Below are positions 49,005 through 57,813 of a DNA stretch of 64,000 bases, one piece after another. The notes beneath the pieces are model-generated. The model had not been told where the DNA came from. It saw only the letters and a list, made by a program, of their open reading frames with translations, and made no database searches. The position numbers and the translations under genes are program-made. The DNA comes from a bacterium. Lineage in GTDB: Bacteria > Bacillota > Bacilli > Lactobacillales > Streptococcaceae. Location: the NCBI GenBank assembly GCA_905221085.1, contig CAJNBT010000001.1, positions 186,001-250,000 of the forward strand. Reading direction: 5' to 3'. How positions within the stretch are numbered: the first letter of the stretch is position 1; the number at the start of each line of letters is the position of its first letter.

Positions 49005-49033
49005 AGTGTAAACCATTTTGCCATAACTGTCAA
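49005..49033 (-). promoter_or_regulatory. topA promoter
   Basis: Minus-strand TTGACA (49028-49033), 17-bp spacer, TACACT (49005-49010). The strong -35 and off-consensus -10 lie in the topA-dprA gap. Confidence 0.82.
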
Positions 49034-49085
49034 GACTTAGCTCCTATATATAGAAGAAAAGTTGGTTTAAAAAGAGAAATTCGTC

Positions 49086-49934
49086 TTAAAATTCAAATTC
49101 CGCAAGTACATCTTGCCCACTGGTGACCAATTTTGCCCCTTCTTGAATCAAATGATGGCAACCGTCTGATAATCCATCTAAAATGCTACCAGGAATGGCA
49201 AAGACATCGCGCCCTTCTTCCATTGCTCGCTCACAGGTAATGAGACTACCTGAGCGCATCTTAGCCTCTGCTACAATCACACCACGGCAAAGTCCAGCAA
49301 TGATGCGATTACGGGCAGGAAAATGAAATTTCAGAGGTTGTTCACCAGGTCCATACTCACTGAGAACCAGATGCTCATTGCTGATATAGTCTTGCAAACG
49401 TTTATTGGCTTTAGGATAAAACACATCTAGTCCTGTTCCAATCACTGCAATAGTTTTTCCGCCATTCTGAAGAGCTGCCATATGAGCTGCTGTGTCAATG
49501 CCCCTGGCTAATCCACTGACGATAACCAGTTCATTTTCCAATCCCTGAATGACTTTTTCAACTGACTTAGCTCCCTGTTTGCTGCAAGAACGACTCCCCA
49601 CGACCGCTACCTTCGGGAATTTCAAGAGGTCCAGATTTCCCTTGTAAAATAAAAGTACAGGCGCATCATATATTTCACTCAAATCCCAAGGGTAACAGTC
49701 ATCTAAAATAGAGAAAGATGGAAATTTTTGAAACTCCTTCTCCAAATGCGCATCATCTATCTGAAAGTAACGTTCCATAAAAACAGCTGGATTTCGGCAA
49801 CCTGAAATTTCTGCAATATCACCCAACAAAAGTTCCTGATCGACATTTTCACCGTATTCTAGGACATTCAAAACCTGTTGATTGGTCAAACCTGATTTTT
49901 TTAACTTATAGATTTCATAGTTTGTGATTTTCAT
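49086..49934 (-). CDS. dprA: DNA processing protein DprA
   Basis: This 282-residue protein protects incoming single-stranded DNA and loads RecA during transformation; in pneumococci it also shuts off competence through ComE. The extended Rossmann fold shows VVGSRSCSKQGAKSVEKVIQGL, VSGLARGIDTAAHMAAL, AVIGTGLDVFYPKANKRLQ and FPARNRIIAGL. Start at 49934 (MKITNYEIYKL) fits GGAG upstream and the family length. A SigX box precedes it. Confidence 0.96.
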   Translation of the reverse strand: MKITNYEIYKLKKSGLTNQQVLNVLEYGENVDQELLLGDIAEISGCRNPAVFMERYFQIDDAHLEKEFQKFPSFSILDDCYPWDLSEIYDAPVLLFYKGNLDLLKFPKVAVVGSRSCSKQGAKSVEKVIQGLENELVIVSGLARGIDTAAHMAALQNGGKTIAVIGTGLDVFYPKANKRLQDYISNEHLVLSEYGPGEQPLKFHFPARNRIIAGLCRGVIVAEAKMRSGSLITCERAMEEGRDVFAIPGSILDGLSDGCHHLIQEGAKLVTSGQDVLAEFEF

Positions 49935-49967
49935 AAATATCTCCATTTCTTTTTCTACTCATCTATT

Positions 49968-49975
49968 TATTCGTA
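49968..49975 (-). promoter_or_regulatory. SigX (competence) box of dprA
   Basis: Minus-strand TTTTTTTACGAATAA contains the exact combox TACGAATA preceded by a T run, 33 bp before the dprA ATG. Confidence 0.92.
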
Positions 49976-49982
49976 AAAAAAT

Positions 49983-50016
49983 CAAAAAAACATCCGACTA
50001 TTTTAGTCAGATGTTG
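49983..50016 (-). terminator. Terminator of the tarI-licC operon
   Basis: Minus-strand AACATCTGACTA pairs with TAGTCGGATGTT (one G-T), loop AAAA, then a T run, directly upstream of the dprA combox. Confidence 0.9.
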
Positions 50017-50022
50017 AAATCT

Positions 50023-50712
50023 TTAATTTTCGTTTTTAAGAATTTCTTCTAATTTATGGTAGTCTTGGACACTATCGATTTCATAGATGCTATTCCCTTC
50101 TAATTCTTCAACATAGACATCCAGTTCTTTGATATTATCCTTAACCATATTGTCCCAGTATAAATCGACAAATTCACCACTTGCATAAGCCTTATCAATA
50201 AAACTGACAATTTTTTCTGCAGTTGGAGCATCCCAGAAGGATACACCACTAAGGATGCGACCTGCCTTACTATCAACAGTAATGTCTTGAACCTTATAGT
50301 CATCTCCATAGATCAAGAACCATTCATTGGTACAATCTTCACGATAGACACTAAAATAAGTCGAACGAGTCAAATCATTGCGGAACATATTTTTAAAGAG
50401 ATAATTGTCGGCATCAATAACATAACTGTTAGCCAATTCTTCTTTTACAAGATAGAGAGAGTAAAAGTTATTGTAGTCAGCGTATTTATCATTGAAGACG
50501 AGGCGAACCCCATATTTTTCTTTCAAGTAATCGAATTGTTCTTTAAGGTAACCAACGATGATGATGATGTCATTGATTCCTTTTTCTTTTAAAAACTCAA
50601 TTTGGTATTCAATCAAGGGTTTTTGATTAACTTGAACCAAGGCTTTAGGGGTATTTTCAGTCATAGGACGCAAGCGAGTTCCCAATCCCGCTGCTAAGAT
50701 AATGGCTTTCAC
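50023..50712 (-). CDS. licC: Choline-phosphate cytidylyltransferase LicC
   Basis: This 229-residue nucleotidyltransferase makes CDP-choline from phosphocholine and CTP. The N-terminal signature ILAAGLGTRLRPMTENTPKALVQVNQKPLIEY and the metal site VIDADNYLF are present. Start is GTG at 50712 with AAGGAGATTC upstream. It is last in tarI-tarJ-licA-licB-licC, and its product is the substrate for LicD1 and LicD2 encoded on the opposite strand. Confidence 0.96.
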   Translation of the reverse strand: MKAIILAAGLGTRLRPMTENTPKALVQVNQKPLIEYQIEFLKEKGINDIIIIVGYLKEQFDYLKEKYGVRLVFNDKYADYNNFYSLYLVKEELANSYVIDADNYLFKNMFRNDLTRSTYFSVYREDCTNEWFLIYGDDYKVQDITVDSKAGRILSGVSFWDAPTAEKIVSFIDKAYASGEFVDLYWDNMVKDNIKELDVYVEELEGNSIYEIDSVQDYHKLEEILKNEN

Positions 50713-50723
50713 ACGAATCTCCT

Positions 50724-51602
50724 TTATTCCTTAATAATAATATAAACTCCAGCAATGACGACAAGTGACGTAATAATGGTCAGCATATCTAGCGGTGCAC
50801 CCAAGAAAACAACTGCAAACAAGACTGTCCAAACTACATAACTCACGTTCAAACCTGTAGCCTTGGCTGGTTGCAAGCGATTGATAGCGATATAATAAGC
50901 CAAGTAAGAAATCATATCAAAGGCTGCAAAGACAATCATAAGACCTAGCAATTGTCCATTGTCCACTTCTGCAAATGACTGATGAGAGAAGAGCACAATC
51001 ACAAGATAAGACAAGAATGAAGTCACTTGACGAATCAAGAGGGCTTCGATTTCACTCAATTCACTTTCCATGGCAAAGGAGCTAAGAACACTCTCACTTC
51101 CCCATGCAATGGCACAAACCAATGCACAGAGAATACCAATATAGAAGGAATTGACCTGTTCAACCTTATAGGTCTGGGCAATAATCCCTGCAATAATCAA
51201 GACAATCCCAAATACAGTATTTTTCGAAATCTTGTGCTTCAAAAAGAAGAAAGCCAATAAAACTGAAACTGCAGGGTAAATAGCAGATACCGATGAAGCT
51301 AAGGAACTTCCGATATACTTAACCGCATAAAGATTTGCCTGCATACCGATAGGGCCTGCTAGCAAGGCTCCGATGATAACACTAACATTGCGAATATTTA
51401 AGAAAATTGAGAGACGAACTTTTCCTTCTTTTACTAAAAGAAAAGCTAGTAAGATAAAGATACTCAAGAAATCGTGAGCAGCGGCCACCACAAAGGGCGA
51501 CAAATCTGTAAAAATCGAAAAGATATAAGCACTAATCGTTAGACCTAAACCCCAGAAAATACCTGAGAGTAGACCAAAAGAAACTCCATTTTTATTTTTC
51601 AT
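50724..51602 (-). CDS. licB: Choline permease LicB (EamA/DMT family)
   Basis: This 292-residue membrane protein has about ten transmembrane helices in two EamA repeats, with GAIGMQANLYAVKYIGSSLASSVSAIYPAVSVLLAFF-type motifs ending each half. It takes up choline for LicA. Start at 51602 (MKNKNGVS) follows GGAGGTT and overlaps licA by 11 bp, implying coupled translation. Confidence 0.94.
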   Translation of the reverse strand: MKNKNGVSFGLLSGIFWGLGLTISAYIFSIFTDLSPFVVAAAHDFLSIFILLAFLLVKEGKVRLSIFLNIRNVSVIIGALLAGPIGMQANLYAVKYIGSSLASSVSAIYPAVSVLLAFFFLKHKISKNTVFGIVLIIAGIIAQTYKVEQVNSFYIGILCALVCAIAWGSESVLSSFAMESELSEIEALLIRQVTSFLSYLVIVLFSHQSFAEVDNGQLLGLMIVFAAFDMISYLAYYIAINRLQPAKATGLNVSYVVWTVLFAVVFLGAPLDMLTIITSLVVIAGVYIIIKE

Positions 51603-52461
51603 CTGAACCTCCATAATAAGCCAAACCTTTAACAGCTCTTTGGTAACGACTCACACCATAGTCACCAAAATCTGCACCTTGCTCTTCTTTGTAGACTGTC
51701 CATAGACTCCAAATAGCATCTTGTAAAATTTTATAAATGGCAATCTTTTCACGAGAGACAGGTGTTTGCTCACTCTCATAGTGAGACAAGAAGGCTTCTT
51801 CCTCTTGACGAGTGAATTCAGACTCTAAAAAGAGGGCTGCCAAATCCCACATTGGATCATTCATTGATGAATATTCCCAGTCAATTAGATAAAGTCGTCC
51901 TTTAGGTGATTCGATAAAGTTTTCAGGCACCAAATCGATATGACAAGATTTTCTGTCAACGCCTAAGTCAGCCAGTCTTTTCTCTAAGGAGAAGACTTCT
52001 TCTCGAACAGCTTCATAATTGACATAAGGGATTTTATCTTCAATCAAGGATTCGTATTTTTTGATTTCTTCAAAAGGAGCAAATTCTCCCCTTAATTCCT
52101 TACCAGAGGCATGAATCGTTTGTAAAATTGAAGCAATTTTATCAAACTTGGTCTTGATTGACCTTGAATCCAGCGTAATCGCAGATTCGATATACTCATT
52201 TACTTTGATACCAGCTTCAATATCAAAAAGATAATTTTTTACATCTAAGTCTAAATCCTTTAGTAGTTCAAGATTGTACTTTTCATCTTTACGATTAATA
52301 AGCTTTTCTGTCCCTTTACCAAAGAACTTAACAATGTATTGCTTATTTGTTGTTTTGACCAAATAGTTTTGATTGGTCATTCCCCCCAGTTGTTCAACAC
52401 TGAGGACTTCCTCTTCTTCACTAAGTAGGGAAGAAATTTTTTCTTTAATGATTTTCTCCAC
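51592..52461 (-). CDS. licA: Choline kinase LicA
   Basis: This 289-residue kinase phosphorylates choline, first step of the CDP-choline route. The Brenner-type catalytic motif HIDLVPENFIESPKGRLYLIDWEYSSMNDPMWDLA and the N-terminal GGMTNQNYLVKT nucleotide loop are visible. It sits between tarJ and licB with short gaps. Confidence 0.96.
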   Translation of the reverse strand: MEKIIKEKISSLLSEEEEVLSVEQLGGMTNQNYLVKTTNKQYIVKFFGKGTEKLINRKDEKYNLELLKDLDLDVKNYLFDIEAGIKVNEYIESAITLDSRSIKTKFDKIASILQTIHASGKELRGEFAPFEEIKKYESLIEDKIPYVNYEAVREEVFSLEKRLADLGVDRKSCHIDLVPENFIESPKGRLYLIDWEYSSMNDPMWDLAALFLESEFTRQEEEAFLSHYESEQTPVSREKIAIYKILQDAIWSLWTVYKEEQGADFGDYGVSRYQRAVKGLAYYGGSDEK

Positions 52462-52477
52462 AATTAACCTCCAGCAC

Positions 52478-53500
52478 TTATACTTCCCACTTAAACACAG
52501 TTTTAAAGGCTGTGTTTAAATCGGTCGCAAAGACACGGTGAATATCTTTAATTTCTCTTACAGGTTCTTCTAGATAAAGGATATTTTTAAGACGATTGGC
52601 AAATTTCTTGACTTCCATCATTTGGATGGCATTTTCAAAATCAATGCGACCAGAACGAGAGGAACCAACCAAGAGCAAGCCCTTTTCTAGGGCATCGCGT
52701 GTATTGAGATTGACTTTATACTCGCTAACACCCATCATGAGAATCGTTCCCTGAGGACGAATGTAGCGAATCAAGTCATTAATGGCTGGTCCAGTACCAT
52801 CACCACCACAACACTCAAAAGCATGGTCAAAGGCCAAGCCTTCAGGAATATTATCAGTAATATAACATTCTTTAGCAAAAGAGAAGAGTTCCAATTTTTC
52901 CCAGTGACGACCAATAACCACAATCTCTGCTTCTGGCAAAGTATAATTGATAATATTGGCAACCACAAAAGCTAAACTTCCATCTCCGATAACGGCGATT
53001 CGGTCCCGCTTGCTATGAGCAAGGGTCAATAGACGATTCATAGCGTGCATGCCGACACTGACAAACTCTGTAATGGCTGCAACCGTATCTTCGATAGCAT
53101 CATAAGCCACCACACGATCTTTAGGAAGAGAAACAAATTCTCTCATAAAGCCATCAAAGCCACTAGACAAGAAATGGGTCCCTGTCATGTAGTTCTCATA
53201 GAATTCTTCATCACTCTGCATAGGAGGCTGATTGGGAATCATGACAACTTTTTGACCAACTTCGTAGGTTCCTGTAGGGTCAGAAATAACGGTTCCACAT
53301 GATTCGTGAATCATTGCCATTGGAAGCTTTTTATTCAAAATCTTTGGGTCACGTTTTCCTTGATAGTAACGCTGATCCGCATGACAGACAGCCATGTAAT
53401 TTGGGCGAATGAGAATATGATTCTCTTGATCAATAGCCTCTTCCTGGTATTTGACGTTGATAAACTTAGGTTTAGTCAGTTGATAAATTTGATTAATCAT
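52478..53500 (-). CDS. tarJ: Ribulose-5-phosphate reductase TarJ (zinc alcohol dehydrogenase family)
   Basis: This 340-residue protein reduces ribulose 5-phosphate to ribitol 5-phosphate for teichoic acids. It has medium-chain dehydrogenase features: N-terminal metal region CHADQRYYQG, MIHESCGTVI, and the Rossmann segment VIGDGSLAFVVANIINYTLPEAEIVVIG. I choose the ATG at 53500; a TTG six codons upstream inside tarI is the alternative. It overlaps nothing essential and follows tarI by 4 bp. Confidence 0.92.
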   Translation of the reverse strand: MINQIYQLTKPKFINVKYQEEAIDQENHILIRPNYMAVCHADQRYYQGKRDPKILNKKLPMAMIHESCGTVISDPTGTYEVGQKVVMIPNQPPMQSDEEFYENYMTGTHFLSSGFDGFMREFVSLPKDRVVAYDAIEDTVAAITEFVSVGMHAMNRLLTLAHSKRDRIAVIGDGSLAFVVANIINYTLPEAEIVVIGRHWEKLELFSFAKECYITDNIPEGLAFDHAFECCGGDGTGPAINDLIRYIRPQGTILMMGVSEYKVNLNTRDALEKGLLLVGSSRSGRIDFENAIQMMEVKKFANRLKNILYLEEPVREIKDIHRVFATDLNTAFKTVFKWEV

Positions 53501-53504
53501 ATCA

Positions 53505-54212
53505 CTAGTCTTTCTCAATCATACTTTTTGCAATCTTCAAATCTGTCACTGTTGTGATTTTTAGATTTGAGTATTCACCTTTGGCCAAGGCTACATCTTT
53601 TCCTTTAATGACGAAGATTTTACATGCATCTGTCAAGATTTCCTTCTCTTCAGCAGAGAGAGAACCATAAAGGTCCATGAAGTCCTTGCAACGGAATGTT
53701 TGAGGTGTTTGCCCTTGATAGAGATGAGCACGATTTGGAATATCTGTAATGAATTGACCGTTAGTGCTTTCAACGATAGTATCAACAGCTTCTACCACTG
53801 TGTCCACTGCGTCATGATTTTGAGCAAGTTGGATATTGTCCTGAATCATGCGAAGCGTAATAAATGGACGAACAGAATCGTGTGTAACAACGATATCCTC
53901 TGGAGTAAGCGGACGATAAGCATCGATAGCTTCAATGATTTTCTCAATACTCGTATTACGGTCAGCACCACCTTTTGTAATGATGATACGTTCCTTATGA
54001 AGGGGCAGATATTTATCTACAAGATCCTCTGCATGGGAAACCCAGTCTCCGTGAACACCAACTACAATTTTTTCAATACTTGGTTCCAATACAAATTTTT
54101 CAATTGTATGAATCAAAATAGGTCGATCACCTAGCTCTAAAAATTGTTTTGGCAAGTTACTGATTCCCATGCGTGTGCCAGTTCCACCGGCAAGAATTCC
54201 TGCATAAATCAT
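53505..54212 (-). CDS. tarI: Ribitol-5-phosphate cytidylyltransferase TarI
   Basis: This 235-residue protein makes CDP-ribitol. The IspD-like fold shows AGGTGTRMGISNLPKQFLELGDRPILIHTIEKF, VTHDSVRPFITLRMI and GQTPQTFRCKDF. The pairing with TarJ and the lic genes identifies it as TarI rather than IspD. AAAGGAGAA precedes the ATG. It opens the operon, about 200 nt from a CiaR-type promoter and 40 nt from a second -10. Confidence 0.93.
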   Translation of the reverse strand: MIYAGILAGGTGTRMGISNLPKQFLELGDRPILIHTIEKFVLEPSIEKIVVGVHGDWVSHAEDLVDKYLPLHKERIIITKGGADRNTSIEKIIEAIDAYRPLTPEDIVVTHDSVRPFITLRMIQDNIQLAQNHDAVDTVVEAVDTIVESTNGQFITDIPNRAHLYQGQTPQTFRCKDFMDLYGSLSAEEKEILTDACKIFVIKGKDVALAKGEYSNLKITTVTDLKIAKSMIEKD

Positions 54213-54252
54213 CTATTTTCTCCTTTGTCTTACTAAAAAACTTATTCTCTCT

Positions 54253-54258
54253 ATTATA
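54253..54258 (-). promoter_or_regulatory. Downstream promoter (-10) of the tarI-licC operon
   Basis: Minus-strand TGTGGTATAATAG is an extended -10 (TGnTATAAT), about 40 bp before tarI. The -35 is poor (TTCATG). Confidence 0.7.
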
Positions 54259-54420
54259 CCACAATCTAGTCCTATCATGAAAGAAATACCGGTCCTCCCG
54301 TTCTAGAATAGGAGGATTAAGCAGTTCTATTATTCAAAGAAACAGGATCATTTCTAATAATGACTAGGAATTCTGTAGTCATTACTAATAAATGGCTGTG
54401 AAATTTTAGAGTCCTTTAGA

Positions 54421-54450
54421 ATAATATAATTTCCTTAAAAAAAACTTAAA
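54421..54450 (-). promoter_or_regulatory. CiaR-type promoter upstream of tarI
   Basis: Minus strand: TTTAAG-TTTTT-TTTAAG (54434-54450), the exact CiaR direct repeat TTTAAG-N5-TTTAAG, followed after 7 bp by TATTAT (54421-54426) as -10. The upstream repeat overlaps the -35 position, the arrangement of CiaR-activated promoters. It would give tarI a leader of about 200 nt. Confidence 0.82.
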
Positions 54451-54520
54451 ATAAAACTTTGAGACATCGAAGTAATTACTTGACTTACTACCCTTCATTT
54501 CTTATTAGCTAACTTTATGA

Positions 54521-54526
54521 TATAAT
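54521..54526 (+). promoter_or_regulatory. Extended -10 of tacF
   Basis: TTATGATATAATG, an extended TGnTATAAT, 19 bp before the tacF ATG; GAGG serves as ribosome site. The rest of the 333-bp tarI-tacF gap holds the two leftward lic promoters and otherwise AT-rich sequence with no further gene. Confidence 0.7.
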
Positions 54527-54545
54527 GAAAAACGAGGTAAATTGA

Positions 54546-56033
54546 ATGAAAAGTATAAAATTAAATGCTCTATCTTATATGGGAATTCGTGTCTTAAATA
54601 TTATTTTTCCCATTCTAACTGGAACCTATGTCGCGCGTGTCTTGGACCGAACTGACTATGGTTACTTCAACTCAGTCGACACTATTTTGTCATTTTTCTT
54701 GCCCTTTGCGACTTATGGAGTCTATAACTACGGTTTACGGGCCATCAGTAATGTCAAGGATAACAAAAAAGATCTGAATAGAACCTTCTCCAATCTTTTT
54801 TATTTGTGCATAGCTTGTACGATTTTGACCACCGCTGTCTATATCCTAGCCTATCCTCTCTTCTTTACTGATAATCCAATTATCAAAAAAGTCTACCTTG
54901 TCATGGGGATTCAACTCATTGCCCAGATTTTTTCAATTGAATGGGTCAATGAAGCTCTGGAAAATTATAGTTTTCTCTTTTACAAAACTGCCTTCATCCG
55001 TATCCTGATGCTGGTCTCTATTTTCCTGTTTGTCAAAAACGAACATGATATTGTTGTCTACACACTTGTGATGAGTTTATCGACACTGATTAACTATCTG
55101 ATTAGTTATTTTTGGATTAAAAGAGACATCAAACTTGTTAAAATCAACCTAAGTGATTTTAAACCACTCTTTCTCCCGCTGACAGCCATGTTAGTCTTTG
55201 CCAATGCCAATATGCTCTTCACTTTTTTAGATCGCCTCTTCCTCGTTAAAACAGGGATTGATGTCAACGTTAGTTACTATACCATGGCTCAACGAATTGT
55301 GACCGTTATTGCTGGTGTTGTAACAGGAGCTATCGGAGTGAGTGTGCCTCGTCTCAGTTACTATCTAGGAAAAGGCGACAAGGAAGCCTATGTCGCACTT
55401 GTTAACAGAGGCAGTCGAATCTTTAACTTCTTTATCATTCCACTGAGTTTTGGACTCATGGTTTTAGGACCAAATGCCATCCTACTTTACGGTAGTGAAA
55501 AATATATCGGAGGCGGTATCTTAACCTCTCTCTTCGCTTTTCGTACGATTATCCTGGCACTAGATACCATTCTTGGTTCACAAATTCTCTTTACAAATGG
55601 CTATGAAAAGCGTATCACCGTCTACACAGTCTTTGCTGGATTACTTAATTTAGCCTTGAATAGTCTTCTCTTTTTTAACCAAATCGTGGCTCCTGAATAC
55701 TACTTACTCACAACTATGCTATCTGAGGCCTCTCTACTTGTCTTCTATATCATTTTCATCCATAGAAAACAGCTTATCCACTTGGGACATATCTTTAGCT
55801 ATACTGTTCGATACTCTCTCTTTTCACTTTCCTTTGTAGGAATTTATTTCCTGATTAATTTATTGTATCCTGTATATATGGTCATTAATTTGCCATTTTT
55901 GATTAATACTGGTTTGATTGTCTTGCTATCAGCCATCTCTTATATTAGTCTACTTGTCTTCACAAAAGATAGCATTTTCTATGAATTTTTAAACCATGTC
56001 CTAGCCTTAAAAAATAAATTCAAAAGATCATAG
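54546..56033 (+). CDS. tacF: Teichoic acid flippase TacF (polysaccharide transporter family)
   Basis: This 495-residue protein has about 14 membrane helices in the Wzx/MATE-like fold, beginning LNALSYMGIRVLNIIFPILTGTYVARVLDRTDYGYFNSVDTI. In pneumococci TacF exports phosphocholine-bearing teichoic-acid repeat units and its selectivity makes the cell depend on choline. Location beside licD1-licD2 supports the name. It opens the rightward operon. Confidence 0.93.
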   Translation: MKSIKLNALSYMGIRVLNIIFPILTGTYVARVLDRTDYGYFNSVDTILSFFLPFATYGVYNYGLRAISNVKDNKKDLNRTFSNLFYLCIACTILTTAVYILAYPLFFTDNPIIKKVYLVMGIQLIAQIFSIEWVNEALENYSFLFYKTAFIRILMLVSIFLFVKNEHDIVVYTLVMSLSTLINYLISYFWIKRDIKLVKINLSDFKPLFLPLTAMLVFANANMLFTFLDRLFLVKTGIDVNVSYYTMAQRIVTVIAGVVTGAIGVSVPRLSYYLGKGDKEAYVALVNRGSRIFNFFIIPLSFGLMVLGPNAILLYGSEKYIGGGILTSLFAFRTIILALDTILGSQILFTNGYEKRITVYTVFAGLLNLALNSLLFFNQIVAPEYYLLTTMLSEASLLVFYIIFIHRKQLIHLGHIFSYTVRYSLFSLSFVGIYFLINLLYPVYMVINLPFLINTGLIVLLSAISYISLLVFTKDSIFYEFLNHVLALKNKFKRS

Positions 56034-56042
56034 GAGTTTAGA

Positions 56043-56846
56043 ATGAAACAACTAACCATTGAAGATGCCAAACAAATTGAATTAGAAATTTTGGATTATA
56101 TTGATACTCTCTGTAAAAAGCACAATATCAACTATATTATTAACTACGGGACTCTGATTGGGGCAGTTCGACATGAGGGCTTTATCCCTTGGGACGACGA
56201 TATTGATTTATCCATGCCTCGAGAAGACTATCAACGATTTATTAACATTTTTCAAAAGGAAAAAAGCAAATATAAGCTCCTATCCCTAGAAACAGATAAG
56301 AACTACTTTAACAACTTTATCAAAATCACCGACAGTACGACTAAAATAATCGATACTCGAAATACGAAAACCTATGAGTCAGGTGTTTTTATCGACATTT
56401 TCCCTATGGATCGCTTTGATGATCCTAAGGTCATTGATACTTGTTATAAACTGGAAAGTTTTAAACTTCTGTCTTTCAGTAAACACAAAAATATTGTCTA
56501 TAAGGATAGCCTTTTAAAAGATTGGATACGAACGGCCTTTTGGTTGCTCCTTCGACCTGTTTCTCCTCGTTACTTCGCACATAAAATAGAGAAAGAAATT
56601 CAAAAATATAGTCGTGAGAATGGTCAATATATAGCCTTTATCCCTTCTAAATTTAAGGAAAAGGAAATCTTTCCAAGTGGTACTTTTGATAAAACAATCG
56701 ATTTGCCCTTTGAGAATTTAAGCCTTCCCGCACCTGAAAAATATGATACTATTTTGACACAATTTTATGGGGATTATATGACCTTGCCACCTGAAGAAAA
56801 ACGCTTCTACAGTCATGAATTTCATGCCTACAAATTGGAGGATTAG
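56043..56846 (+). CDS. licD1: Phosphorylcholine transferase LicD1
   Basis: This 267-residue LicD-family enzyme transfers phosphocholine from CDP-choline to teichoic-acid precursor sugars (GalNAc). The diagnostic NYGTLIGAVRHEGFIPWDDDIDLSMPREDYQRF motif (about 36-68) includes the metal-binding DDD. A second motif, FIDIFPMDRFDD, follows. It lies 9 bp after tacF with TAGGAG upstream, and licD2 begins one base after its stop. Confidence 0.93.
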   Translation: MKQLTIEDAKQIELEILDYIDTLCKKHNINYIINYGTLIGAVRHEGFIPWDDDIDLSMPREDYQRFINIFQKEKSKYKLLSLETDKNYFNNFIKITDSTTKIIDTRNTKTYESGVFIDIFPMDRFDDPKVIDTCYKLESFKLLSFSKHKNIVYKDSLLKDWIRTAFWLLLRPVSPRYFAHKIEKEIQKYSRENGQYIAFIPSKFKEKEIFPSGTFDKTIDLPFENLSLPAPEKYDTILTQFYGDYMTLPPEEKRFYSHEFHAYKLED

Positions 56847-56847
56847 G

Positions 56848-57657
56848 ATGCAATATTTAGAAAAAGAAGAAATTAAAGAAATTCAACTAGCCCTGCTAGA
56901 TTATATTGATGAGACTTGTAAGAAACATAATATTCCTTATTTTCTCAGTTATGGAACCATGCTTGGAGCTATCCGCCACAAAGGCATGATTCCCTGGGAT
57001 GATGATATTGATATTTCCCTTTATCGTGAAGATTATGAGCGCTTATTGAAGATCATTGAGGAAGAAAACCATCCACGTTATAAGGTTCTCTCCTACGACA
57101 CTTCTTCTTGGTACTTCCATAATTTCGCATCGATTTTGGATACTTCTACTGTTATCGAAGACCATGTTAAGTACAAGCGTCATGACACCAGTCTCTTTAT
57201 CGATGTCTTCCCAATTGATCGCTTTACAGACTTGAGCATTGTCGACAAGAGCTATAAGTATGTGGCTCTTCGTCAACTAGCTTATATCAAAAAATCACGA
57301 GCAGTTCACGGCGATAGCAAATTAAAAGATTTTCTTAGATTATGTAGTTGGTACGCTCTCCGATTTGTCAATCCTCGCTACTTTTACAAGAAAATTGATC
57401 AACTAGTCAAAAATGCTGCAACCAACACTCCTCAATATGAAGGAGGAATCGGGATTGGTAAGGAAGGAATGAAAGAAATATTCCCAGTTGATACCTTTAA
57501 AGAACTGATTTTAACTGAGTTTGAAGGCCGTATGTTACCAGTCCCTAAAAAATATGATCAATTTTTAACACAGATGTATGGTGATTATATGACACCACCA
57601 TCAAAGGAACTGCAAGAATGGTACAGTCATAGTATTAAAGCTTATCGCAAAAATTGA
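56848..57657 (+). CDS. licD2: Phosphorylcholine transferase LicD2
   Basis: This 269-residue paralogue of LicD1 carries SYGTMLGAIRHKGMIPWDDDIDISLYREDYERL and FIDVFPIDRFTD. Two LicD enzymes decorate two GalNAc residues per repeat unit in pneumococci; LicD2 is the one tied to virulence. I chose the ATG at 56848 behind TTGGAGGATTAGG over a start 11 codons upstream inside licD1. The gap to licD1 is one base. Confidence 0.93.
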   Translation: MQYLEKEEIKEIQLALLDYIDETCKKHNIPYFLSYGTMLGAIRHKGMIPWDDDIDISLYREDYERLLKIIEEENHPRYKVLSYDTSSWYFHNFASILDTSTVIEDHVKYKRHDTSLFIDVFPIDRFTDLSIVDKSYKYVALRQLAYIKKSRAVHGDSKLKDFLRLCSWYALRFVNPRYFYKKIDQLVKNAATNTPQYEGGIGIGKEGMKEIFPVDTFKELILTEFEGRMLPVPKKYDQFLTQMYGDYMTPPSKELQEWYSHSIKAYRKN

Positions 57658-57741
57658 TTGAGGGTGACTATATAAACTACTAAGATAGAGGTTATTCAAA
57701 GACGTAACTTTAGTAGAAAATGAAATAAATATTCCCACAAC

Positions 57742-57788
57742 AAAACGCATAATCTCAAGGTTTTTCAACACCTGATATTATGCGTTTT
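57742..57788. terminator. Bidirectional terminator between licD2 and carB
   Basis: AAAACGCATAAT pairs perfectly with ATTATGCGTTTT, with an inner region that can pair further (TCAaGGT / ACaccTGA); A and T runs flank both sides. Confidence 0.9.
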
Positions 57789-57813
57789 ATAATTCTATCT
57801 TATTTTTCTATAT

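Noticed and set aside
56043-57657. licD1-licD2 as a recent tandem duplication
   Set aside because: Share the LicD motifs but differ widely elsewhere; two diverged LicD genes are the normal pneumococcal arrangement.
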